The translations under genes and the position numbers were made by a program. The notes beneath the pieces are model-generated. The model had not been told where the DNA came from, did no database searches, and worked only from the letters and a program-made list of their open reading frames with translations. DNA of 35,834 bases from Arthrobacter sp. 18067 (lineage in GTDB: Bacteria > Actinomycetota > Actinomycetes > Actinomycetales > Micrococcaceae). The stretch is from positions 1-35,834 of the forward strand of contig NZ_CACSJJ010000031.1 in assembly GCF_902706295.1 (NCBI RefSeq), read 5' to 3'. Below, piece after piece: positions 23,691 through 31,513 of the stretch; the first letter of the stretch is position 1; every line of letters begins with the position of its first letter.

Positions 23691-24125
23691 ATGACTACTA
23701 TTCCCGCGATTGCGGCCAACAACGGCGTCGGCTCGGGCGAGGCTGTCCGCACTCCCGTGAAGACCATGGATTCCGAAGTTTTCATGTCGTTGCTGGTGAC
23801 TCAGCTGAGGTACCAGGATCCCAGTGCGCCCATGGACACCAACCAGATGATGAGCCAATCGGTGCAGCTTTCCATGATGGAAAAGATGACCGAGCTGACG
23901 GCTGGCGCAAAGGAGAGCTTCTCGCTGCAGATGCGGACCGCTGCGGCGCAGATCATCGGGACCCAGGTGAGCTACACGCTCGCCGACGGGACCAAAGGCG
24001 ACGGCGTAGCCAGTGCGGTGTCCTTCGCCGATGGCGTTCCGACCGTGACGGTGGGCGACGTCAAGGTGCCGCTGGACCTGATCACCGGCATGACCGAAGC
24101 CAAGACCACTCAGCCCACCACCTGA
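23691..24125 (+). CDS. flgD: Flagellar hook assembly scaffold FlgD
   Basis: A 144-aa hook-capping scaffold. FMSLLVTQLRYQDPSAPMD with TNQMMSQSVQLSMMEKM (about residues 31-66) is the FlgD N-terminal signature. The protein is much shorter than enterobacterial FlgD (about 230 aa) and keeps only a reduced second domain (about residues 85-135), as in many Gram-positive species. GGAGAGA before the ATG at 23691 is a good ribosome binding site. It stands between fliK and flgE, its usual partners. Confidence 0.96.
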   Translation: MTTIPAIAANNGVGSGEAVRTPVKTMDSEVFMSLLVTQLRYQDPSAPMDTNQMMSQSVQLSMMEKMTELTAGAKESFSLQMRTAAAQIIGTQVSYTLADGTKGDGVASAVSFADGVPTVTVGDVKVPLDLITGMTEAKTTQPTT

Positions 24126-24171
24126 GTTGACCCCAGACTTACCCCGAACCCACCCGAAGAAAGGCAACACC

Positions 24172-25344
24172 ATGCTCCGTTCCCTGTACTCCGGAATTTC
24201 CGGCCTCCGCGCCCACCAGACCATGCTTGACGTCACCGGCAACAACATCGCCAACGTCAACACCACCGGCTACAAGACGTCGTCGGCCCAGTTCCAGGAC
24301 ACGCTCTCGCAGATGACCCAGGGCGCGGCTGGCCCGCAGCAGGACGTGGGTGGCTCCAACCCTGCCCAGATCGGGCTTGGCGTCCGGGTGGCAGGCGTCA
24401 GCACCAACTTCGGCCAGGGCTCATCGCAGAGCACCGGCCGCGGCACCGACCTGATGATCTCCGGCGAAGGCTTCTTCGTCACGGGCAAGGGCGCACAGCA
24501 GTACTACACCCGTGCGGGTAACTTCCAGATGGACGCTGCGGGCCGTTTGGTCAGTCCCGACGGCGGCATCCTCCAGGGCTGGACGGCCACCAACGGTGTG
24601 GTCAATACGGGTGGAGCCACAGGCCCCATCACGTTGTCCCCGGACACCACCGCACCGGCAGTTGCCACCACCAATGCGACCCTCGGCGGCAACCTGCCAT
24701 CGGACGCAGCCGTGGGCACTTCCGTTGAACGCCAGGTCAAGGTGTACGACGCCAACGGAGCAGAGCGCAGCCTCACCCTGACCTTCAGCCGCTCTGCCAC
24801 TGGCTGGAACGTGGCTGGTGCGGACGCCAATGGTGCCACGGGTGCTTCCACCCTCACTTTCGCCAATGGTGCCCTGACATCCGGCGGAACCATGACGGTC
24901 GGCGGGATCACGGTCACCATGGGTGCGGTCACCGGTTTCGCGCAGTTGAGCACCCTGGCTGTCACAAGCCAGAACGGCGCCGAAGCCGGTGAGCTGGAGT
25001 CGTTCACCCTGGCCGGCGATGGTTCGCTGATCGGTTCCTTCAGCAACGGCGCCAAGGAAGTCCTCGCACGAGTGGCTCTGGCGCGCTTCACCAACCCCGA
25101 AGGCCTCGAAAAGGCCGGCGGCTCAACCTACGTTGCCACGGCGAACTCGGGAGCGGCCCAGCTTGGGGGCGCCGGTGAAGGAGGACTTGGCTCGCTGACG
25201 TCCGGTTCGCTGGAAATGTCCAACGTGGACCTGTCCCAGGAATTCACCAACCTGATCGTGGCGCAGCGCGGGTTCCAGGCCAACGCCCGCATTATCACCA
25301 CCTCCGATGAGGTCCTGCAGGAACTGAGCAACCTGAAGCGCTAG
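24172..25344 (+). CDS. flgE: Flagellar hook protein FlgE
   Basis: A 390-aa hook subunit. The N-terminal LYSGISGLRAHQTMLDVTGN with NIANVNTTGYKTS is the rod/hook motif, GEGFFVTG and NFQMDAAGRLVSPDGGILQG follow at about residues 98-145, and the C-terminal LEMSNVDLSQEFTNLIVAQR, then GFQANARIITTSDEVLQEL, is typical. I start at the ATG 24172 with AAAGG seven bases upstream; an extension to 24127 lacks any signal. It is the last gene of this transcript, followed by a hairpin and a new promoter. Confidence 0.97.
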   Translation: MLRSLYSGISGLRAHQTMLDVTGNNIANVNTTGYKTSSAQFQDTLSQMTQGAAGPQQDVGGSNPAQIGLGVRVAGVSTNFGQGSSQSTGRGTDLMISGEGFFVTGKGAQQYYTRAGNFQMDAAGRLVSPDGGILQGWTATNGVVNTGGATGPITLSPDTTAPAVATTNATLGGNLPSDAAVGTSVERQVKVYDANGAERSLTLTFSRSATGWNVAGADANGATGASTLTFANGALTSGGTMTVGGITVTMGAVTGFAQLSTLAVTSQNGAEAGELESFTLAGDGSLIGSFSNGAKEVLARVALARFTNPEGLEKAGGSTYVATANSGAAQLGGAGEGGLGSLTSGSLEMSNVDLSQEFTNLIVAQRGFQANARIITTSDEVLQELSNLKR

Positions 25345-25353
25345 TCATGCTGG

Positions 25354-25378
25354 GGAGGCGGTGATCCTGCCGCCTTCC
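25354..25378 (+). terminator. Hairpin after flgE, possible terminator
   Basis: GGAGGCGG (25354-25361) pairs with CCGCCTTCC (25370-25378) in an 8-pair stem with one bulged T and an eight-base loop. There is no T-run. It ends exactly where the -35 of the flbD promoter begins, so it separates two flagellar transcripts. Confidence 0.45.
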
Positions 25379-25405
25379 TAACGCCGCGCAGACTGTGGCC
25401 GACAG
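25379..25405 (+). promoter_or_regulatory. Sigma-28-like promoter of flbD-motA-motB
   Basis: CTAACG with TAAC at 25379-25382 and GCCGACAG at 25398-25405, spacing 15. The -10 has C where the other flagellar promoters have T, which may weaken it. Transcription would begin near 25412, about 38 bases before flbD. Confidence 0.7.
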
Positions 25406-25449
25406 TAGGGGATGAAACACCTCCATCCCCAGCCGAAGCAGAACAGCCC

Positions 25450-25743
25450 ATGATCGTTGTCACCCGCCTGAACGGCACACGCTTCGCCGTGAATCCGGAC
25501 ATCCTCGAACGGATCCACGAGAGCCCGGACACTCATCTGGTGACTCTCGACGGCGCCGCTTATGTTGTGCGGGAATCGCTGGTTGAGGTGGTGGAACTGA
25601 TCGCGGATTATCGCGCCAGTGTGCTGCGCCGTGCCCACGACCTGCCGGCCGTGGCGGGCTATCCGCTGAGCCTGGTCAGGTCGCCCGGGCTTGAATCTGA
25701 GCCCGGCGAAGAGCCAGGGCCCCACCACCCGAACGGAAGGTAG
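25450..25743 (+). CDS. flbD: Flagellar FlbD/SwrD-family protein
   Basis: A 97-aa protein. The first 60 residues (MIVVTRLNGTRFAVNPDILE, HLVTLDGAAYVVRESLVEVV) are the FlbD family, called SwrD in Bacillus subtilis, where it raises stator power for swarming. The C-terminal ~35 residues are a Pro/Glu/Gly tail not found in the short homologues. The ATG at 25450 lacks a strong ribosome binding site. It stands directly before motA, in agreement with a role at the stator. Confidence 0.93.
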   Translation: MIVVTRLNGTRFAVNPDILERIHESPDTHLVTLDGAAYVVRESLVEVVELIADYRASVLRRAHDLPAVAGYPLSLVRSPGLESEPGEEPGPHHPNGR

Positions 25744-25746
25744 TCC

Positions 25747-26565
25747 ATGACAATCGTCGGTCTGCTGCTGGCCTTCGCATCCGTGGTGGCAATGGTCACC
25801 CTGGAGCATGCGAACCTCATGTCGCTGCTTCTGCCCGCACCTATGATCCTGGTATTCGGTGCCACCATCGCGGTGGGGCTGGCAGGCAATACGCTCCGCG
25901 ATGTGGTCCAGTCCTTCAAGGACGTGCCCAAAGCTTTCCTTGGCAAGCCCGCCAAGCCCACTGAGAGCATTGGCGAGTTGGTGAGGCTCGCCGAGAAAGC
26001 CCGCAGTGACGGCCTGCTGTCCCTCGAGGAAGAGGCCAACAACGCCAAGGACCCGTTCCTGCAGCGCTCGCTTCAGAACATCGCCGACGGCACGGACGCC
26101 GAGGAACTCCGCCTCTTGATGGAGGACGAGATTGACACCAAAATCCGTGCCGACCACGTCTCTTCCAAATTCTTCGCAGCCTTGGGCGGGTATGCGCCCA
26201 CCATCGGCATCATCGGAACCGTGGTCTCGCTGACGCACGTCCTCGAGAACCTGTCTTCTCCCGACCACCTCGGCCCGATGATCGCAGCTGCCTTCGTAGC
26301 CACCCTCTGGGGGCTGCTGTCCGCGAACTTCATCTGGCTGCCTTTGAGTGCCAAGCTCAAGCGCCTGTCCGAGCTGGAAGTCGAACGGATGACACTCCTC
26401 ATGGAAGGTCTGCTGGCGGTGCAGAATGGAACCCAGCCGTTGCTGCTGGCCGAACGGCTCCGCGCGATGGCCCCGGCCGATGCGAAGGGCAAATCCAAGG
26501 ACAACAAGGGCAAAGCGGACGACGCCGGCAAGACCGGCAAGCTTTCGGCGTCCAGGGCAGCATGA
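25747..26565 (+). CDS. motA: Flagellar motor stator protein MotA
   Basis: A 272-aa membrane protein with four segments (about residues 2-18, 27-48, 146-168 and 178-200) and the large cytoplasmic loop between the second and third that contacts FliG. The loop begins with FKDVPKAFLGKPAKPTESIG, and FFAALGGYAPTIGIIGTVVS precedes TM3, both typical of MotA. The C-terminus is a Lys-rich tail. GGAAGG before the ATG at 25747 is a good ribosome binding site. It pairs with MotB to form the ion channel and overlaps motB by four bases. Confidence 0.97.
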   Translation: MTIVGLLLAFASVVAMVTLEHANLMSLLLPAPMILVFGATIAVGLAGNTLRDVVQSFKDVPKAFLGKPAKPTESIGELVRLAEKARSDGLLSLEEEANNAKDPFLQRSLQNIADGTDAEELRLLMEDEIDTKIRADHVSSKFFAALGGYAPTIGIIGTVVSLTHVLENLSSPDHLGPMIAAAFVATLWGLLSANFIWLPLSAKLKRLSELEVERMTLLMEGLLAVQNGTQPLLLAERLRAMAPADAKGKSKDNKGKADDAGKTGKLSASRAA

Positions 26566-27383
26566 GGTCGCGCAGGAGACGCGGCGGGCAGCCTGAAGAG
26601 CACCACGTCGACGAACGCTGGATGGCCTCCTACATGGACATGGTCACCGTGTTGATGTGCATGTTCATTGTCCTGTTTGCCATGTCCTCGGTGGACCAGG
26701 TGAAGTTTGAGAAACTGCGCAACTCCCTGGCCACGGGATTCGGCACGGAAATCAGCCAGAAAGTGGATACGGCCAGCGGCGTAGTGGTTCCGGCCGAACT
26801 CGCCACGTCCAACGGTGAAGGCTTCTCGGCATTGGACCTGGCCATCAAGGAGGCCGACAAGCTCACGGCCTTGCAGGGTGCCATGCAGGCAAAATTGGAC
26901 GCCCAGGGATTGGCTGCCAACGTGCAGTTCGTGGTGGGGGAGCGGGGGCTGACGGTAAAGCTGGTGGGCTCGCAGACTTTCTTCCAGCCCGACATGCCTG
27001 ACCTCACACCCAAGGCCGTCCAGATCCTGAACACCATCGCTCCCACGGTGGTGGGTTCCGGCTTGGAGGTCATGGTGGAAGGCCACGCGGCCAAGGGCGT
27101 CACGGCCTTCGCGTCCACGTGGGAGCTTTCAGCGGCACGTTCCGTGAATGTGCTGCGGTACTTCGTTGACAACTCAGGCATGCCGCCCGGGCGGATCGGA
27201 GCCGTTGCTTTCGGTGCTGCGCGCCAAGTGACGGACGATTCCACCGAGGAACTCATGGAACTGAACCGTCGCGTGGACGTGGTGCTGCTGTCGGCCAGTC
27301 CGGAGGATGTCCGCGCGCTGATTCCAGGTGCCATCGAAGCGCAAACCAAGGAGTCGGCCGCCGCGGCGAAGGCGGCAAAATAG
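26562..27383 (+). CDS. motB: Flagellar motor stator protein MotB
   Basis: A 273-aa protein with one N-terminal membrane segment, MDMVTVLMCMFIVLFAMSSV (residues ~25-44), in which D26 is the essential ion-binding aspartate (D32 of E. coli MotB). After a plug and linker comes the OmpA-like peptidoglycan-binding domain (VMVEGHAAKGV, then ELSAARSVNVLRYFVDNSGM and ELMELNRRVDVVLL). The ATG overlaps the motA stop. The next gene, fliM, has its own promoter shortly after the stop; no fliL is found in between, although many loci have it there. Confidence 0.97.
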   Translation: MRSRRRRGGQPEEHHVDERWMASYMDMVTVLMCMFIVLFAMSSVDQVKFEKLRNSLATGFGTEISQKVDTASGVVVPAELATSNGEGFSALDLAIKEADKLTALQGAMQAKLDAQGLAANVQFVVGERGLTVKLVGSQTFFQPDMPDLTPKAVQILNTIAPTVVGSGLEVMVEGHAAKGVTAFASTWELSAARSVNVLRYFVDNSGMPPGRIGAVAFGAARQVTDDSTEELMELNRRVDVVLLSASPEDVRALIPGAIEAQTKESAAAAKAAK

Positions 27384-27421
27384 TACCCGTAACAGCCGCC
27401 GAATAGTCCTGCGCAAAAGCC

Positions 27422-27448
27422 TTACGCCCCTGGCTGGCGTGCCGATAG
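27422..27448 (+). promoter_or_regulatory. Sigma-28-like promoter of the fliM-csrA run
   Basis: TTACG at 27422-27426 with GCCGATAG at 27441-27448, spacing 15 from TTAC. The -10 equals that of flgB and flgN. Transcription would begin near 27454-27457, which is at the fliM GTG start, so the transcript would have almost no leader. Confidence 0.7.
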
Positions 27449-27456
27449 TGCCATCC

Positions 27457-28353
27457 GTGGGAGAACAGGAAGATCGCGCGGCCGTACGCCAGCGCACTGT
27501 GGACGTCTATGACTTCCGCCGACCCACCACCTTGCCCCGCCAGCACAGCCGCGTGCTGGAAGTGGCTTTCGAAACCTTTGCGCGCCAGTGGGGGACGCAG
27601 CTCACCGCCAAGGTCCGGTTGAAGTCCACCGCCGCCTTGGAACAGCTCAGCATGCAGAGCTACGACGAATACTCTGCTTCCCTTCCGTCAGTCACCTCCA
27701 TGGTGTTGTGCCGGATCGACGGCAGCGAGTCCCGGCTCGTCATCCAGTTCCCGGCGACCGCCGCTCTGTCCTGGCTTAGCCGGATGCTGGGCGGCTCCAC
27801 AGACACCGTGGCTCCGGAGCGGAAGTTTACCCAGATCGAGCACGCGTTGATTTCCCGGATGGTGGAGGAGGTGCTGGAGGACCTCCGGTATTCGCTGGGC
27901 AATCTCCTGACCCAAACCGTGGCCATGGACGGCATCCAGTACAACTCCCAGTTCGCGCAAGCCGCTGCGCCGTCCGAACTGATGATCGTGGCCTCGTTCA
28001 GCGTCAATGTGGGCGAGACCCAATGCGCCGCAACACTGGCCATTCCCGCCGACGTCCTGCTGTCCCGGCTCGGCGACGTGAACCCCACCGTGCACAGCGT
28101 GGACAACGAGGCCCTGGTCCGTGCCCAGCTCGCGCAGGTTCCCGTGGATGTTGCCGTCCAGCTGACCCCCGCGCCGGTGACTCCAGCGCAGATCCTGGGG
28201 CTCGCCGTCGGCGATGTCCTGCACCTGCCGCACTTGGAAAACCGGCCGTTCGACGTCACCATCAACGGCACCCGCCTGGCCACGGCCGCGGCTGCCCGCC
28301 ACGGCTCCAGGGCCGCCGCCGTCATCGTCACAACCGAGGAGCACCAGCGATGA
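27457..28353 (+). CDS. fliM: Flagellar motor switch protein FliM
   Basis: A 298-aa C-ring protein. The body begins with VDVYDFRRPTTLPRQHSRVL and FETFARQWGTQLTAK, and ends in a SpoA domain (VDVAVQLTPAPVTPAQILGL, FDVTINGTRLATA). The family's N-terminal CheY-P docking motif (LSQxEIDALL type) is missing in the short N-terminus. Starts in frame are GTG at 27439, 27448, 27457 and 27499; none has a ribosome binding site. I chose 27457, where the predicted transcript starts, which would make it leaderless. The frame continues upstream into motB, but without a plausible start. Confidence 0.9.
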   Translation: MGEQEDRAAVRQRTVDVYDFRRPTTLPRQHSRVLEVAFETFARQWGTQLTAKVRLKSTAALEQLSMQSYDEYSASLPSVTSMVLCRIDGSESRLVIQFPATAALSWLSRMLGGSTDTVAPERKFTQIEHALISRMVEEVLEDLRYSLGNLLTQTVAMDGIQYNSQFAQAAAPSELMIVASFSVNVGETQCAATLAIPADVLLSRLGDVNPTVHSVDNEALVRAQLAQVPVDVAVQLTPAPVTPAQILGLAVGDVLHLPHLENRPFDVTINGTRLATAAAARHGSRAAAVIVTTEEHQR

Positions 28354-29099
28354 GCAACTTTTTGACCCTTCAGGCGGCGGCAGCCGAGCGCCTTGCCCAG
28401 CATCTGCCGAGTGCTTCCACTCTGCGGGTTGCCGGCATCGTTCCGGCGCGGGACGCAGCGGCCTACGCTTCCCCTGCCGTGTCGGCCACGTTCGTGGGTG
28501 CCTCGACGGCGGACTTCGCCTTGTTGCTGGTGGACCGTTCGTTCCTGGACGCCGCAGGCGGTGCCGGACTGGTAGGTGCGGTGTCCGCCGTCGATGTCTT
28601 GCGTCCCGCTTTGGAACAGGCCGCGTCAGCGTTCGACGCCGGTGTGCTGGGGGAGTTGCGCGAGGAAGACGCCGCGGGGCTGCTGAACGACCCGGAAACT
28701 GCGGTCTTCGAACTCAACAGCGCCCATCAGGCAAACGACGGCGGCGTCCCCTTTGGCTGGTTCGCCATCCGCGTGCGGGACAACGGCGCCGTCAACAGCG
28801 GCGGAGGCCTGACCGCGGCCGGCCGCAGCGCCCAGGACACCGACATGGCTGCCCGCCTGGGCCTCATCAGCAATGTCGAAATGGCCTTGACTGTGGAGAT
28901 TGGACGTACACGCATGTCCGTCCGCGACGCCCTGGCTCTGGAGCCCGGACGGGTGATTGAGCTGGACCGCTCGGCCGGGGCACCCGCCGATGTGCTGCTG
29001 AATGGCCGGTTGATCGCCCACGGCGAAGTAGTGGTGGTTGACCAGGACTACGCCGTCCGCATCACCCGCATCCTGGACGGGGCAGAGGGCGCGCACTAG
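28350..29099 (+). CDS. fliN: Flagellar motor switch protein FliN, long form
   Basis: A 249-aa protein with a C-terminal SpoA domain (about residues 172-246: LISNVEMALTVEIGRTRMSV, RDALALEPGRVIELDRSAGA, LLNGRLIAHGEVVVVDQDYA), the C-ring part that binds FliH and FliM. It is nearly twice as long as enterobacterial FliN. The extra N-terminal ~150 residues recall the size of the CheC-like domain of Bacillus FliY, but I see no clear CheC phosphatase motif (ExxN). ATG at 28350 overlaps the fliM stop; the fliO start follows its stop directly. Confidence 0.93.
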   Translation: MSNFLTLQAAAAERLAQHLPSASTLRVAGIVPARDAAAYASPAVSATFVGASTADFALLLVDRSFLDAAGGAGLVGAVSAVDVLRPALEQAASAFDAGVLGELREEDAAGLLNDPETAVFELNSAHQANDGGVPFGWFAIRVRDNGAVNSGGGLTAAGRSAQDTDMAARLGLISNVEMALTVEIGRTRMSVRDALALEPGRVIELDRSAGAPADVLLNGRLIAHGEVVVVDQDYAVRITRILDGAEGAH

Positions 29100-29648
29100 A
29101 TGGACTCATTCATCCTCGGCCTGCGGGTGCTGGTTGCCCTCGGTGCCGTCCTGGGGCTGATCTGGTTCGTCCAGAAACGCCTCGGCAAGGGTAAGGGCAG
29201 GCGTCGGGCCGATGCTGCCCTCACTGTCGTGAGCCGGCAGGTGGTGGGCCAGAAAGCCTCCGTAGTGGTGGTTGACGCGGGAGACAAGCGCTTCCTGCTG
29301 GGGGTTACCGAGCACGCAGTCACTGTGCTGCACAGCAGCGACGCTCCGGTTGTGGCTTCGGAGACGGTCGAGGCTGTGGAGGAGCAGTCGCCGGCGAGCT
29401 TCGCAGAGTTGTTCCGGCAGGCTTCGGGTGAGCCAACGCCAGCGCCTCGTGCTGATCCGCTCGGACCAGCCACGGGGTCGCTGCCCGTGCTGCGCCGACG
29501 CAGCGAACTCCACCGTGGCGGCCAGCCACACCGCCTCCCTGACGGCACCGGCGTTCCCGCCCGGCAGACGCCACCCATGCACGGCTCCATCCTGTCCGCC
29601 TCCACCTGGCGCCAAGCCTCGGACGCCTTCCGTGGACGCCGCAATTGA
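29100..29648 (+). CDS. fliO: Flagellar biosynthetic protein FliO
   Basis: A 182-aa protein with one membrane segment near the N-terminus (LGLRVLVALGAVLGLIWFVQ, residues ~6-25) and a short cytoplasmic domain containing ALTVVSRQVVGQKASVVVVD and FLLGVTEHAVTVL, the FliO signature. FliO helps FliP assemble. The last ~80 residues are a Pro/Arg-rich tail of low complexity. The ATG follows the fliN stop without a gap; its stop overlaps the fliP TTG. Confidence 0.92.
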   Translation: MDSFILGLRVLVALGAVLGLIWFVQKRLGKGKGRRRADAALTVVSRQVVGQKASVVVVDAGDKRFLLGVTEHAVTVLHSSDAPVVASETVEAVEEQSPASFAELFRQASGEPTPAPRADPLGPATGSLPVLRRRSELHRGGQPHRLPDGTGVPARQTPPMHGSILSASTWRQASDAFRGRRN

Positions 29649-30478
29649 ACCGATCCGCTGTTTTTGCCGCGCCGCGGCTGGTTTCCGTGCTGGCGGTTGT
29701 CCTGCTCACGGCAGCTTTGTTGTGGCTTGGCATGGCAGCGGCACAAGCGACGCCGATCGACCCCACCCAGCCCACGCCGCCAACCGCTCCAGCAGCGCCC
29801 GGAGCCGGCGGTAACGTCAGCATCGACATCAACGGTCTGGACGGGACACCTTCCACGGCCGTAGTGACACTGATCGGTATCACGCTGCTCTCTGTGGCCC
29901 CGGCGCTGCTGCTCATGATGACGTCCTTCACCAAGATCTTCGTCGTGCTGGCCATGACAAGGAACGCTTTGTCCTTGCCGGCCATCCCACCCAACCAGGT
30001 CCTTGCAGGCCTGGCCCTGTTCCTCTCCCTCTTCGTCATGTGGCCAGTGGTTTCGGATATCAACACCGTTGCCGTGCAGCCCTACATGAACGGCGGCCTG
30101 GACTTCAACGGAGCGATGAGCGCCGGGTGGTCCCCACTGCAGCACTTCATGCTGGCCCACACGCGTGAAGAGGACATCGCCCTCATGACCAGGGCCGCGA
30201 AAATGGACAATCCGGCCAACCCCGAATCCGTCCCGTTCCAGACCCTTGTTCCGGCGTTCATGATCTCCGAACTCCGCGCCGCGTTCATCATCGGCTTTGT
30301 CATCTTCATCCCGTTCCTGGTGATCGACCTGGTGGTGTCCGCAGCCCTGATGTCCATGGGCATGATGATGCTTCCGCCGGTGATGATTTCTCTGCCCTTC
30401 AAAATCCTGTTGTTTGTCCTGGTGGACGGTTGGGGACTGGTAATTACTTCCCTGATCCAGAGCTATTCGAGCGGCTGA
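29645..30478 (+). CDS. fliP: Flagellar export gate protein FliP
   Basis: A 277-aa core gate protein. The N-terminus has a cleavable-type signal (residues ~8-34, ending AAAQATP), then the family's conserved parts: LLMMTSFTKIFVVLAMTRNA, PNQVLAGLALFLSLFVMWPV, FMISELRAAFIIGFVIFIPF and MMMLPPVMISLPFKILLFVL. The start is TTG at 29645, overlapping the fliO stop. No better start exists nearby without losing the signal. FliP forms the pore with FliQ and FliR, which follow. Confidence 0.96.
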   Translation: MNRSAVFAAPRLVSVLAVVLLTAALLWLGMAAAQATPIDPTQPTPPTAPAAPGAGGNVSIDINGLDGTPSTAVVTLIGITLLSVAPALLLMMTSFTKIFVVLAMTRNALSLPAIPPNQVLAGLALFLSLFVMWPVVSDINTVAVQPYMNGGLDFNGAMSAGWSPLQHFMLAHTREEDIALMTRAAKMDNPANPESVPFQTLVPAFMISELRAAFIIGFVIFIPFLVIDLVVSAALMSMGMMMLPPVMISLPFKILLFVLVDGWGLVITSLIQSYSSG

Positions 30479-30753
30479 TGGATACCAATGCAGTCCTGGA
30501 TATTTGCCTCCAGGCGATGATTGTGGCGGCCAAGCTGGCTGCGCCTACCCTCGTTACCGCCTTGGTGGTCGGCCTGGCCATTTCCCTCCTGCAATCCATT
30601 ACGCAACTGCAGGAGGCCACGTTGTCTTTCGTTCCCAAGGCGGTGGCTGTGGCCATTGCCTTGGTGGTTTGCGGCCATTGGATGATTTCCGAAATGGTCG
30701 CCTTTACCAACGAATTGTTCGCCCGCATCCCAGGACTGATCGGCGGAGCGTGA
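30478..30753 (+). CDS. fliQ: Flagellar export gate protein FliQ
   Basis: A 91-aa protein with two membrane helices (about residues 16-38 and 52-72). AAKLAAPTLVTALVVGLAIS and LLQSITQLQEATLSFVPKAV are the FliQ signature, the second being the loop that lines the gate. The ATG at 30478 overlaps the fliP stop; the upstream extension to 30430 lies inside fliP and is rejected. Confidence 0.97.
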   Translation: MDTNAVLDICLQAMIVAAKLAAPTLVTALVVGLAISLLQSITQLQEATLSFVPKAVAVAIALVVCGHWMISEMVAFTNELFARIPGLIGGA

Positions 30754-30754
30754 G

Positions 30755-31513
30755 GTGGACATTCCCGTCGACCAGTCGTGGATCCAGGTCATGTTGCTGG
30801 CCTCGGTCCGCATGACGGCCTTCCTGGTGGTGGCCCCGCCGTTCGCCCACCACGCCATTCCGGCCCGCATCAAGGCGATGCTGGGAATCGGGTTGGGCCT
30901 TGCCGTGTCCCAGCGGCTCTCGGCCGACTCCGTCCCTGCGGATACGGCCGGTTTCATCATGGCCGTGGTCCTTGAGCTGGTCACAGGCCTGTTTCTCGGC
31001 TTCCTGGTGATGGTGATTTTCGCCGCGATCCAGTCCGCCGGCAGCCTCGTGGACCTTTTCAGCGGCTTCCAGATGGCCCAGGCGTTCGACCCGCAGATGA
31101 TGGTCAACGGGGCCCAGTTCACCCGGTTGATGCAGATGGCAGCGTTGGCATTGCTCTTCGCTTCAGATGGATACCAGATGGTCATCGGCGGCCTCACCGG
31201 AAGCTTCAACGCCTTGCCGCTGGCAGGCGGAATCGACCTCAACCAGCCTGTCGAAGCCATGATCGGTGCCCTGACCGGAATGTTCCTCGCAGCAGTCCAG
31301 ATCGCGGGTCCGCTGCTGGTGGTCCTGGTGCTGGCCGACGTCGGGCTCGGCCTCCTCACCCGCGTCGCCCCTGCACTGAACGCCTTCGCGTTGGGCTTTC
31401 CCCTGAAGATCTTCATCACCCTGGCGTTGGCCGGCTTCCTGTTCCTTGCCCTGCCCAGGCTCGTGGCCACCCTCGCTGAGCAAGCGGCAAACACCCTGAT
31501 GGGGGTGGGCTGA
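30755..31513 (+). CDS. fliR: Flagellar export gate protein FliR
   Basis: A 252-aa membrane protein with six predicted segments. RMTAFLVVAPPFAHHAIPAR near the N-terminus, VDLFSGFQMAQAFDPQMMVN in the middle and LTRVAPALNAFALGFPLKIF near residues 200-220 are typical of FliR. It completes the FliPQR gate. The start is GTG at 30755, one base after the fliQ stop. The flhB GTG follows its stop without a gap. Confidence 0.97.
   Translation: MDIPVDQSWIQVMLLASVRMTAFLVVAPPFAHHAIPARIKAMLGIGLGLAVSQRLSADSVPADTAGFIMAVVLELVTGLFLGFLVMVIFAAIQSAGSLVDLFSGFQMAQAFDPQMMVNGAQFTRLMQMAALALLFASDGYQMVIGGLTGSFNALPLAGGIDLNQPVEAMIGALTGMFLAAVQIAGPLLVVLVLADVGLGLLTRVAPALNAFALGFPLKIFITLALAGFLFLALPRLVATLAEQAANTLMGVG

Noticed and set aside
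22431..24266. 611-codon open frame on the minus strand opposite fliK and flgD
   Set aside because: It is antisense to two certain genes and mirrors the FliK repeats; the translation is an Arg/His/Gly-rich repeat without domain signs, typical of high-GC shadow frames.
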